The notes under the pieces: generated by a model
Database searches by the model: none
Told to the model about the DNA's origin: nothing
What the model saw: only the letters and a program-made list of their open reading frames with translations
Assembly (NCBI GenBank): GCA_903929065.1
Contig: CAIYTJ010000547.1
Location: 1 to 7,770, forward strand
Direction: 5' to 3'
Length of the DNA stretch: 7,770 bases
Source of the DNA: an uncultured Bacteroidales bacterium
GTDB taxonomy: Bacteria > Bacteroidota > Bacteroidia > Bacteroidales > Paludibacteraceae
In this document: positions 1 to 6,419 of the stretch, piece by piece
How the letters are laid out: each line of letters opens with the position of its first letter
How positions within the stretch are numbered: position 1 is the first letter of the stretch
Made by a program: the position numbers and the translations under genes

Positions 1-851
1 ACCCGTTTGTCTTGCCTTAAAATGACTATATTCGATAATTTAGTGAAGTAATTTACGATTTGTTTTAGAACCGGAATTTTCAGAAAATTCTGGTAGTTAC
101 GCAGATAAATCAGCGTGTTTTCATCGTCAACCGGAACGAATGCAGCAAAAATCCTGAATTTATCAGAAATCATATTTTGCCAGATATTTGGATAGTGAAA
201 CTGAAGATGAAACAACTTCTCATAATCAGGAATTTGATCCGGTTTTAAAGGTGTTGTATTTCCATCATCAAGAACATTATCCACATAGAAAGTTATCAAT
301 TCTCCTTCACGAACTACAACCGGACCGTTAACCAATGTTTTATTTCCTGCACCAATAGTAGTTTTATGTACAAATGGCAAATGAACCACATCAAGTTGAT
401 TTTCTATACATCGGGAATAATGCGAATTCCATGGATCGATAAAAGTGGAGTAGGACATGTCGGCTAATTCTTTGAAAAAGAAAGGTTCACCAGTGATTTT
501 GTCATCGTCGCCCCACCACATCCAGATTAAACCGTAATTTTCATATGTTTTGTACGATCGGACATGTTGAGTTTCAGGAATAACGGCATTTTTGCCATTG
601 GCAGGGATCAGTTTGACGTTACCATCGCCTCCAAACTGAAAACCATGAAACGGACATTCTACTTTTCCATCAATCAAACAACCACACGAAAGTGAAGCTC
701 CGCGATGACAGCATTTATCTGAAATACAACAAACTTTTCCTTTTTCATCGCGCCAAAGCGTCAGAACCTGATTCAATCTTGTAACCTTAATCGGTTTCTT
801 AGAGTTTACCTCTCGTGACTCAAGGATCACATACCATTGATTGTAAATCAT
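1..851 (-). CDS. Rieske-type ring-hydroxylating oxygenase, alpha-subunit-like (3' end missing)
   Basis: Partial gene: 283 codons from ATG at 851-849, running off the left edge with no stop. An in-frame TAA lies 18-16 bases upstream of this ATG and there is no other ATG between, so the start is secure. The N-terminal Rieske domain has a [2Fe-2S] site C47-x-H49 ... C66-x2-H69 with 16 residues between the halves, as is usual. The catalytic domain shows the mononuclear-iron motif D154-x2-H157-x4-H162 (bridging Asp and two His ligands). The third carboxylate ligand is normally about 120-130 residues later; D281 is a candidate. The overall type resembles VanA, dicamba monooxygenase and pheophorbide-oxygenase-like proteins: cytosolic monooxygenases or demethylases fed electrons by a separate reductase, which is not in the window. 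The substrate cannot be inferred. No signal peptide. Five extra cysteines (41, 42, 48, 56, 58) crowd the Rieske cluster. It follows the SGNH hydrolase gene by 73 bp with no visible promoter, so co-transcription is likely. Confidence 0.9.
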   Translation of the reverse strand, partial: MIYNQWYVILESREVNSKKPIKVTRLNQVLTLWRDEKGKVCCISDKCCHRGASLSCGCLIDGKVECPFHGFQFGGDGNVKLIPANGKNAVIPETQHVRSYKTYENYGLIWMWWGDDDKITGEPFFFKELADMSYSTFIDPWNSHYSRCIENQLDVVHLPFVHKTTIGAGNKTLVNGPVVVREGELITFYVDNVLDDGNTTPLKPDQIPDYEKLFHLQFHYPNIWQNMISDKFRIFAAFVPVDDENTLIYLRNYQNFLKIPVLKQIVNYFTKLSNIVILRQDKR

Positions 852-852
852 C

Positions 853-887
853 TTTACATTTACTATTTAATTATTTACCATTTACTG
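853..887. repeat. Imperfect TTTAC heptamer tandem tract
   Basis: On the plus strand five units of 6-8 bases all start with TTTA: TTTACA, TTTACTA, TTTAATTA, TTTACCA, TTTACTG (starts 853, 859, 866, 874, 881). The tract ends one base from the oxygenase start codon, so on the coding strand it forms the A-rich leader (GTAAA units) where the ribosome would bind. The function is unknown; low-complexity drift is possible. Confidence 0.6.
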
Positions 888-896
888 TTTGAAAAA

Positions 897-924
897 CAAC
901 TAATTAACCGATCAACCAATCAAC
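897..924. repeat. Imperfect octamer tandem repeat directly after a stop codon
   Basis: On the plus strand: a half unit CAAC, then TAATTAAC, CGATCAAC and CAATCAAC, with an exact period of 8 and a constant CAAC/TAAC end. On the coding strand this reads as GTTGATTG-type units and begins at the first base after the hydrolase stop codon (TGA, 927-925). With the 853-887 tract it fills nearly the whole 73-bp gap. No hairpin or U-run typical of a terminator is present, consistent with read-through into the oxygenase gene. Confidence 0.6.
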
Positions 925-1620
925 TCATTTCGCTTTCATAACTTTCCCGATAGCTTCCTGAACCAAAGTTTCCATGACTTTATAACCTTCGAGAGTGCAA
1001 TGAACACCATCGGTGTTCAGTTCTGCTTTCATACCATTTTTTTCATCAGCCATTGCCAAAAAATAATCGAGATAAAAGGTATTTGTTTTGGAACAATATT
1101 CTTTAATCATATTATTCAGTTTTGGAATCTTGATATTTGGTTCCAGGCCTTTGCGCCAGGGATAGTCGTATGCCGGTAAAACAGAACACAGAATCACTTT
1201 GATTTTATTTGCTTTGGCAATTTCGGTCATTGATGAGAGATTGTCCATAATCATTTCGAGAGTTGAAGGACCAGTATTTCCGGCAATATCATTTGTTCCG
1301 GCCAGAATAACTACTATTTCGGGATGAAGTTCCACCACATCCTGACGAAAGCGAATGAGCATTTGAGGTGTTGTTTGTCCGCTTATACCTCTACAAATGT
1401 AAGGATTCGTCTGAAAGAAAACAGAATCTTTTTCATTCCAACCTTGTGTTATTGAATTTCCCATAAACACTACCCGGTTTTCATTGGCTTTTGGTGCTGA
1501 TAATAATGAGTTTTCAGTTTGATATCTTTTCAGATTTGCCCAATCCTGAGCATAAAGTTGCATACTTGTTAAAGATAAAAGGCTTAAAAAAAGACAGTAG
1601 GTGACAAAGTTTGATTTCAT
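925..1620 (-). CDS. Exported SGNH/GDSL-family hydrolase
   Basis: A 231-residue protein of the SGNH hydrolase superfamily: Ser-His-Asp esterases, lipases and carbohydrate acetylesterases. A Sec signal peptide covers residues 1-25 (hydrophobic core 7-20, likely cleavage after YAQ before D26), so it acts in the periplasm or outside the cell; there is no lipobox Cys. Family blocks are present in order: block I GNSIT with nucleophile S56; block II RGISGQT with the oxyanion-hole Gly at about 81; block III GTND with N110; block V DGVH with D204 and H207. The length is that of a single-domain enzyme. This subgroup (GNSIT, RGISGQT, GTNDIAGN) is common in Bacteroidota and often acts on acylated glycans or acyl esters, but the substrate here is unknown. 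It lies downstream of the terminator closing the efflux operon, has its own possible promoter, and probably leads a transcript that continues into the Rieske oxygenase. Confidence 0.93.
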   Translation of the reverse strand: MKSNFVTYCLFLSLLSLTSMQLYAQDWANLKRYQTENSLLSAPKANENRVVFMGNSITQGWNEKDSVFFQTNPYICRGISGQTTPQMLIRFRQDVVELHPEIVVILAGTNDIAGNTGPSTLEMIMDNLSSMTEIAKANKIKVILCSVLPAYDYPWRKGLEPNIKIPKLNNMIKEYCSKTNTFYLDYFLAMADEKNGMKAELNTDGVHCTLEGYKVMETLVQEAIGKVMKAK

Positions 1621-1647
1621 TGTATAGTAAGTTTAAATTTTATGCCT

Positions 1648-1655
1648 CAAAAATA
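1648..1655 (-). promoter_or_regulatory. Possible -7 element for the SGNH hydrolase gene
   Basis: The minus strand reads TATTTTTG, an exact match to the Bacteroidota -7 consensus TAnnTTTG, ending 27 bases before the start codon. That would give a leader of about 20 bases. I see no convincing TTG-type -33 element at the expected 17-23 base spacing, and the region is A+T-rich enough for a chance match. Confidence 0.4.
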
Positions 1656-1686
1656 ACAAAAAAGTCGCTAAATAAATTATTTAATC

Positions 1687-1719
1687 AAAAAAAAGAGCCA
1701 ACCAATTGGTCGACTCTTT
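1687..1719 (-). terminator. Intrinsic terminator of the efflux operon
   Basis: Read on the minus strand, arms 1719-1708 and 1703-1692 form a 12-bp stem with a 4-base AAUU loop. Ten pairs are Watson-Crick and two are G-U wobbles; the inner part is a perfect ACCAATTGGT palindrome. The stem runs straight into T's (1694-1687, eight in a row including the last stem bases). It begins 21 bases after the stop of the TolC-like gene. On the plus strand the same two positions would be C-A and A-C mismatches and no U-run follows, so the element is directional. Confidence 0.88.
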
Positions 1720-1739
1720 AAACTTTAGATAAATTTAAT

Positions 1740-3065
1740 TTAATAAATTTGTTCGCCCAACGCAAGTTTTAATTTCAAAAGACTTACTGAATAATCGATT
1801 TTAGATTTGAGCAATGCAAGTTTTGTGTCAGTAACAGCGGTAAAGTTAAACATCAATTCAACATTTGTTATAACGCCTGCATTAAAATTAGTTTCCGCAA
1901 GGGAATATGCTTCATTTGCCTGTTCGAGCTGCAACTCAGCCAACTTTAATTTTTTAAGTGCCGATTCAGCATTTGCTTTACATTCAACGACTTCATTTAC
2001 GATATTACGACGAATTAGTTCTGTTTCCTGAACATTTGCCTGAATATCAGCATTTGCTTGAATTTTAGTGTATTTTGAACGGTTGGCATCAAAAATCGGT
2101 ACTTTTACTCCAACTCCAAGTGCATAGTTGGGAGTCAAAACATTAATGTCGGGTAAATATCCATTTTTCAAACCACCTGAACCGAAAACATTTATTGAAG
2201 GGTTATTAACAGAACTGACAATTTTTAATCTGGTTTCATATAAGGCACTTTTTTGACGAGCCATTTTCATTTCATTCCGATGGTTAAAAGCAAAATTGGA
2301 AAGTGAATCTGATGATGCGAAAATTTGAGAAGCGAATAATTCGGTTTTTACTTTTAACTTCGTGTCTTGGGTTTTACCTAGAAATGAATTAAGTTGACTT
2401 AATTGAATTAAAAGTGCATTTTGTAGATCTGCTTTTTGAGTTTCATTAGTTGAAATACGAACTTTCGTAGTCAGAATTTCATATTTTGTAGCCGAACCTG
2501 ATGCGGCTCTCTTTTCAACGAAATGGAAATGGGCTTTTAAAGTTGCAAGCTCTTCATCTTTAATTTTAATTGCTTCCTGAAGAAAAACAATAGAATAATA
2601 ATTTCCAACCATCATTCCGGAAATCTTTTGTTTAAGCTGATCAATCGAAAGTCCAACCATTTCCTTGTTTTGCTTCTCAAAAGCTACATTTTTTTCGGTT
2701 TTTCCAAAATCATAGATATTCTCATTTACATTCAACATCGCCGAGTAATTATTTGCAGGATACAACTGGAAAGTAGTTAAAACGCCGTTATATGGAATTT
2801 TAATGGTTGATGTTGGACCAAGAAAAGTATATGAAGCGGATACATTCACGTCCGGCAAATAAGCCGTTTTGGCCAATCCGATTTTTGCATCGGCAGATGT
2901 TATATCAGATTGCGCTTTCTTGATGGCCGGATAGTTTTGAATAACTTCGTTTAAAATTTCATTCAAACTTAATGAATCACCCGAAATTTTATCCGTTTTT
3001 TGCCCGTAAGCCAACATAAATGGCGAGAACAATATGACAATTGTTAGTTTTAATATTGATTTCAT
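1740..3065 (-). CDS. TolC-family outer-membrane efflux channel
   Basis: A 441-residue outer-membrane efflux protein, the exit duct of the pump encoded by the two genes before it. A Sec signal peptide covers residues 1-21 (hydrophobic core 5-19, cleavage near AYG/Q22). Two homologous OEP repeats follow, about 32-230 and 253-437, each with long amphipathic helices and a short beta segment. Family marks: the first repeat has YLPDVNVSASY (69-79) and YDFGKTE (118-124); the second has a matching strand near 290-298, VPIFD (322-326) and the FNAGVITNVELM turn (394-405). The length is typical of TolC or OprM-like proteins. There is no lipobox Cys after the signal, so it is TolC-like rather than a lipoprotein such as OprM. 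It is last in the operon, 15 bp after the MFS gene, with a terminator 21 bp after its stop. The ATG has an A-rich leader and no Shine-Dalgarno sequence. Confidence 0.93.
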   Translation of the reverse strand: MKSILKLTIVILFSPFMLAYGQKTDKISGDSLSLNEILNEVIQNYPAIKKAQSDITSADAKIGLAKTAYLPDVNVSASYTFLGPTSTIKIPYNGVLTTFQLYPANNYSAMLNVNENIYDFGKTEKNVAFEKQNKEMVGLSIDQLKQKISGMMVGNYYSIVFLQEAIKIKDEELATLKAHFHFVEKRAASGSATKYEILTTKVRISTNETQKADLQNALLIQLSQLNSFLGKTQDTKLKVKTELFASQIFASSDSLSNFAFNHRNEMKMARQKSALYETRLKIVSSVNNPSINVFGSGGLKNGYLPDINVLTPNYALGVGVKVPIFDANRSKYTKIQANADIQANVQETELIRRNIVNEVVECKANAESALKKLKLAELQLEQANEAYSLAETNFNAGVITNVELMFNFTAVTDTKLALLKSKIDYSVSLLKLKLALGEQIY

Positions 3066-3080
3066 ATTTTGCTTTTTTAT

Positions 3081-4727
3081 TTATTCTATTATTTCAAAAT
3101 GTGTTTTTTCTTCACCAATTTGAGCAGTTTTCAGTTTTTTCTTATTCGATCTTAACATCAGAATTGGAATAAAGCCCAACATGGTAATTCCTGCAGCCAA
3201 CAAGAAGTCATCATTAATTCCTTGAATAAAAGCCTGTGAACTCACATTGGACATTAAAATGCTTTGACTTTGCTTTAAGGCTGTGGAATAAGCACCGCCG
3301 GCATGCTGTTGAATAAAATAGGCCATATTGTGAGTTGTTGTCTGAAATGCTTGTGAGGTTGATTGGATGGCACCGCCAAAAATCTGAGCATGAAAATTCA
3401 CACGCGCCGTTAAAACTGTTGATAATAATGCAACTCCCATGCTTCCCGCAATCTGCCTAATGGTATTCGAAATTCCTGAAGCTTGTGCCATTTTCTCGCG
3501 TGGCATGGTGAGTAATGACATGGTGCTCAATGGTGTGAAAATCATACCCATACCAAAACCGCGCAAATAAAGCGAAGTCATTACATAAGACCGTTCTGTA
3601 AGAAATGATAATTCAGAATTCAGGTAAAAACTTAACACCAATAATCCGACACCTAAAATAACAGGTCCTTTGGCATTCACTTTATCGGAAAAAATACCCG
3701 AAACCGGTGACATAAATCCCTGAATAATACCAACCGGCAAAAATACCGAACCCGATTGAAGCGCCGTATAACCCATTGAATTTTGCAGGTAAAGCGGTAG
3801 TAGAAAAGTACTTCCAAACATTCCCATACTAAAAACAAACATGATTATATTGGTCATACCAAAGTTTCTGTCTTTCAATAACCGTAGTTCAATTAATGGA
3901 TCTTTCGTTGTCAACTCCTGCGTTATAAATACTGCCAATCCAATTGCAGAAATTGCAAAACAAACCAAAATGTAAGGTGCTGACCAACCTTCCGAATTTG
4001 TTTGCGCATTGCCTTCTGACAAAGCATAAAGCAATACCGGAAGAAAAACTACCACCGAAATAAATCCTATCAAATCAAATTTCCGGGCAGTTGGATGGAC
4101 AAATTCTCGTTGAATAACCACGGTAAACAGTAAGGCTGCAATTCCGACCGGAACATTCACATCGAAAATTAATTGCCAACTGAAATTATCAACCAGATAA
4201 CCACCGATAAGCGGCCCAAAAGAAACAGAAGCTGCAGCCGAAATAGCCCAGAAACCTAACGCCACGCCACGTTGCTGTGGTGGAAATTCCCGGGTAATAA
4301 TGGCCATACCAAGCGGTTGAATCATACCGGCACCAAGTCCCTGAAGAATTCGCGACATGATTAACGTGGTTTCATTGCTGGACATTCCGCACAATAACGA
4401 TCCGAATGTGAACAGAAACAATCCCCAGAAATACATCTTTTTATACCCAAACTTATCAGCCAGCCAACCCGATGTTGGTAGCATAACCGCCATTGAAAGC
4501 ATGTAGGCAGTAATAACCCACTGAATAGTGGATAATCCCACGCCAAATGACGACATGATTTTTGGTAAACTCACATTCACAATCGTACTGTCCAGAACCG
4601 CCATAAAAGTCCCGAGCATTACATTTCCAAGCACAAACCATTTATAGTATTTGCTTTTGGGATGGAATGACGAGTCAGAGTTCCGTAGTTTCCTGCGAAT
4701 TTTATGTGTAATTGGAATTTTACGCAT
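3081..4727 (-). CDS. emrB: EmrB/QacA-type MFS (DHA2) multidrug exporter
   Basis: A 548-residue drug:proton antiporter of the 14-helix DHA2 group, inner membrane. Signatures: motif D1 LDSTIVNVSLP in helix 1 with D46; motif A in the 2-3 loop, G87-x3-D91-x2-G94 followed by Y-K-K; motif B R126-x2-Q129-G130 in helix 4; antiporter motif C with GPLIGG at 171-176 in helix 5; and NVPVG (191-195) entering helix 6. I count about 14 hydrophobic segments, the last near 505-526. The long extracytoplasmic loop before the final helix (about 443-504) is as in EmrB and fits docking with an EmrA-type adaptor. The N-terminus has a strongly basic 28-residue cytoplasmic stretch. The first ATG is 2 bp after the adaptor stop codon, so translational coupling is likely and no later Met would keep helix 1 whole. 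The drug range cannot be predicted from sequence. The symbol marks family resemblance, not proven orthology. Confidence 0.93.
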   Translation of the reverse strand: MRKIPITHKIRRKLRNSDSSFHPKSKYYKWFVLGNVMLGTFMAVLDSTIVNVSLPKIMSSFGVGLSTIQWVITAYMLSMAVMLPTSGWLADKFGYKKMYFWGLFLFTFGSLLCGMSSNETTLIMSRILQGLGAGMIQPLGMAIITREFPPQQRGVALGFWAISAAASVSFGPLIGGYLVDNFSWQLIFDVNVPVGIAALLFTVVIQREFVHPTARKFDLIGFISVVVFLPVLLYALSEGNAQTNSEGWSAPYILVCFAISAIGLAVFITQELTTKDPLIELRLLKDRNFGMTNIIMFVFSMGMFGSTFLLPLYLQNSMGYTALQSGSVFLPVGIIQGFMSPVSGIFSDKVNAKGPVILGVGLLVLSFYLNSELSFLTERSYVMTSLYLRGFGMGMIFTPLSTMSLLTMPREKMAQASGISNTIRQIAGSMGVALLSTVLTARVNFHAQIFGGAIQSTSQAFQTTTHNMAYFIQQHAGGAYSTALKQSQSILMSNVSSQAFIQGINDDFLLAAGITMLGFIPILMLRSNKKKLKTAQIGEEKTHFEIIE

Positions 4728-4729
4728 TT

Positions 4730-5728
4730 TTATTTGATAATTTTTACAACGGCTGACATTCCTGTCAATAATTTGTAAGTATCTAATTTGTTGCCTTTTT
4801 CAGTTCCGTCAATCGAAATTTTGATAGGCACACGTTGAGTTACTTTGGTAAAGTTACCCGAAGCATTGCTTGGCGGAATCAATGAAAATTGCGAAGCAGT
4901 GGTTGAACCAAGTGTAAATATTTTGCCTGTAAACGTTACATCTGGAAACATGTCGAGCGTAAAAATGGCTTTTTGTCCAATTTTCAACTTTTCGACATTG
5001 GTTTCTTCCAGATAAACGGTTACCCAAAATTTACTGTTATTATTTACAGTATAAATCGATTGTCCGGGTTGAGTAATGTCGCCCGGTAGCAACCAGCGTT
5101 TTGCAATAATGCCTCCAACCGGAGCATATAAACGGGTGTTATTTAATTGGGTATTAATAACCCCAATTTGAGATTTTGAACCGTCCACTGCTGTTTCAGC
5201 ACTTTTAATCATGGATTTTGAAACCAATAATTGCGATTGAGCAGCTTCAAAAGTAGCCTGAGCAGTTTCCAATGCTTTTTTCATATGGTCATATTGCTCT
5301 TTGGTGGTTACACCGCCGGCAAATTGTGTTTTTGTTCTATCAAAATCTTCTTTTGCCCGGTCAACTGAAATTTGAAGTACTTTTATGTTCTTTTCGTCAT
5401 ATTTATATTTGGCTTCAGCCTGCGCTTTGTTGGCTTCAGTCTGCGCTTTTCCGGAAATTACCTGTTTTTTCTGAGCTAATAAATCGGTGCTGTCAAGTTC
5501 GGCAATTAATTGTCCTTGTTTTACCGAATCACCTTCTTCAACGTACAGTTTGCTGATTCGTCCCATAATTTTTGGACTAACTGAAACAACATCTGATGAT
5601 ACCAAGGCATCATCTGTTTTGATATATTTCGAATAATCGATATACCAATAAATTGCACCTACTAATACTAATAAAATTACTGCTGTAAGCGGAATGTAAA
5701 TTTTTAAATCCCTTTTCTTTTGAGCCAT
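4730..5728 (-). CDS. emrA: EmrA/HlyD-type membrane fusion (periplasmic adaptor) protein
   Basis: A 332-residue adaptor linking the MFS pump to the outer-membrane channel. The order is: short basic cytoplasmic tail; one membrane helix (about 11-30); the EmrA hallmark TDDALVSSDVVSVSPKI (38-54) opening the biotinyl-lipoyl half-motif with G66 and G72; an alpha-helical coiled-coil hairpin (about 82-196) rich in Ala, Gln, Lys and Glu; the second lipoyl half (YAPVGGII, 201-208); then a beta-barrel. Near the end comes the EmrA-specific segment SNASGNFTKVTQRVPIKI (287-304). At the hairpin tip, residues 131-147 align without gaps to the TolC-contact RxxxL...S motif of adaptors, keeping R131 but with Q135 (F136 next) where Leu is usual and T142 in place of Ser. 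The gene lies 28 bp after marR and 2 bp before emrB. AAAGG is present but only one base from the ATG, too close to be a standard Shine-Dalgarno. Confidence 0.93.
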   Translation of the reverse strand: MAQKKRDLKIYIPLTAVILLVLVGAIYWYIDYSKYIKTDDALVSSDVVSVSPKIMGRISKLYVEEGDSVKQGQLIAELDSTDLLAQKKQVISGKAQTEANKAQAEAKYKYDEKNIKVLQISVDRAKEDFDRTKTQFAGGVTTKEQYDHMKKALETAQATFEAAQSQLLVSKSMIKSAETAVDGSKSQIGVINTQLNNTRLYAPVGGIIAKRWLLPGDITQPGQSIYTVNNNSKFWVTVYLEETNVEKLKIGQKAIFTLDMFPDVTFTGKIFTLGSTTASQFSLIPPSNASGNFTKVTQRVPIKISIDGTEKGNKLDTYKLLTGMSAVVKIIK

Positions 5729-5756
5729 ACCTTTAAATTTAAATTTATTATTTTTT

Positions 5757-6236
5757 TTAATTTTTGTTACATGAGGTTGAATGAGAATCTGTCATAATTT
5801 CGGATAAAATTTCGCGAACTAATTGTGTTGAATTAGATAATATACTTAATTTCTCTTTGTCAAGCTTTTCAATGCGCTGACGCATATCCTGGCTAACTTG
5901 CTGTTTTATTTCTATAAAATCTTCTTTGCCTTTTTCAGTAAGTCGTATATTGATTATTCGCCTGTCGTTTGGGTCAAAAAGCCGTTCCACCATTTCTTCG
6001 GAAATTAACTTGTCGACCTGTGCAGTTACATGTGGTTTTGGAATAGATAATTTGCATCCTATTTCGGACATGGAAAGTATTTCATATTTGCTAAGCATCC
6101 CCAGTATAAACAAACTCCCCGGATTTAGATTCGTCTTTGCTTTGATTGAACGCGTCAGGCTCTTCGAAAGCAGTGGATGCAGATAAATCAAATTTTCAAT
6201 AATTCTGTCAATGGAGACAGTTTCGATATTATTCAT
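5757..6236 (-). CDS. MarR-family transcriptional regulator of the efflux operon
   Basis: A 159-residue winged-helix regulator of usual MarR length. Helical dimerisation segments flank the DNA-binding core: residues 8-34 at the N-terminus and 104-147 at the C-terminus. The core comprises helices around 39-50 and 55-64, a recognition helix about 66-79 (KPHVTAQVDKLISE), and the wing with the family hallmark D88-PND-R92-R93 followed by IRLTEKG (97-103). It is first in the operon, 28 bp before the adaptor gene, which is the classic arrangement for a MarR autorepressor released by pump substrates; that role is inferred from context. Two cysteines, C61 next to the recognition helix and C156 in a short polar tail, leave redox control possible but unsupported. 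The start is the first ATG of the frame, preceded by an A-rich leader without Shine-Dalgarno. A good operator candidate lies 34-67 bases upstream. Confidence 0.93.
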   Translation of the reverse strand: MNNIETVSIDRIIENLIYLHPLLSKSLTRSIKAKTNLNPGSLFILGMLSKYEILSMSEIGCKLSIPKPHVTAQVDKLISEEMVERLFDPNDRRIINIRLTEKGKEDFIEIKQQVSQDMRQRIEKLDKEKLSILSNSTQLVREILSEIMTDSHSTSCNKN

Positions 6237-6262
6237 TTTATTGTTTAAATTGAAATTGGTTA

Positions 6263-6270
6263 CAAAAGTA
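6263..6270 (-). promoter_or_regulatory. -7 element of the marR-efflux operon promoter
   Basis: The minus strand reads TACTTTTG, an exact match to the Bacteroidota -7 consensus TAnnTTTG, ending 26 bases before the marR ATG and predicting a leader of about 20 bases. No clear TTG-type -33 box stands 17-23 bases upstream; that position is occupied by the repeats of the putative operator. A weak core promoter under repressor control is consistent with this. Confidence 0.55.
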
Positions 6271-6303
6271 TAACTATTATTTGAAATGAACTATTATAGT
6301 TAT
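6270..6303. promoter_or_regulatory. Putative MarR operator (inverted and direct repeats)
   Basis: Three related half-sites are visible. ATAACTAT at 6270-6277 and ATAGTTAT at 6296-6303 are perfect 8-bp inverted copies 18 bases apart. Between them AACTAT at 6289-6294 pairs with ATAGTT at 6296-6301, making a perfect 6-1-6 palindrome. AACTATTAT also occurs twice directly, 17 bases apart (6272 and 6289). The array abuts the marR -7 element and spans its -33 region, where a bound repressor would block RNA polymerase. Binding by the neighbouring MarR is inferred from position. Confidence 0.55.
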
Positions 6304-6341
6304 GTAATTTAACGTAGAATTAATATTTTTGTTCATTGAAG

Positions 6342-6360
6342 TTGATAATTTGTTTATCAA
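6342..6360. repeat. Small palindrome between the divergent promoters
   Basis: TTGATAA (6342-6348) and TTATCAA (6354-6360) form a perfect 7-bp inverted repeat with a 5-base spacer, 37 bases before the thrS -7 element. It has no U-run or G+C content to be a terminator. It could be a protein site upstream of thrS or chance in A+T-rich DNA. Confidence 0.3.
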
Positions 6361-6396
6361 ACTGTTTTATTGATGTCTTTTTTGGTCTAAAAATCT

Positions 6397-6404
6397 TATC
6401 TTTG
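6397..6404 (+). promoter_or_regulatory. -7 element of the thrS promoter
   Basis: TATCTTTG followed by CA is an exact match to the Bacteroidota -7 consensus TAnnTTTG, 41 bases before the thrS ATG. The transcript should start near 6409-6412 and carry a leader of about 35 bases. TTG-type sequences upstream are off the usual spacing: TTG at 6370-6372 is 24 bases away and TTTG at 6381-6384 is 12, so the -33 element is unclear. Confidence 0.65.
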
Positions 6405-6419
6405 CAACTTAAATTTAAA

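Noticed and set aside
1807..2031. Plus-strand open frames inside the channel, adaptor and MarR genes (1807-2031, 5272-5556, 5926-6186)
   Set aside because: Each is opposite a real gene whose protein motifs are clear; no promoter or recognisable protein.
4361..4641. Two 61-codon minus-strand frames inside the MFS gene
   Set aside because: Out-of-frame shadows of the MFS transporter, whose conserved motifs cover the same bases.
5729..5756. TTTAAATTTAAATTTA palindromic tract between the marR and adaptor genes as an operator or second promoter
   Set aside because: Simple A+T repeat in a 28-bp operon gap; no TAnnTTTG element on the coding strand and no G+C or U-run structure.
6286..6312. Eight-codon plus-strand mini-ORF (MNYYSYVI) upstream of thrS, a possible leader peptide
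   Set aside because: It lies before the predicted thrS -7 element so would not be in the transcript, has no threonine codons, and is explained by the operator repeats.
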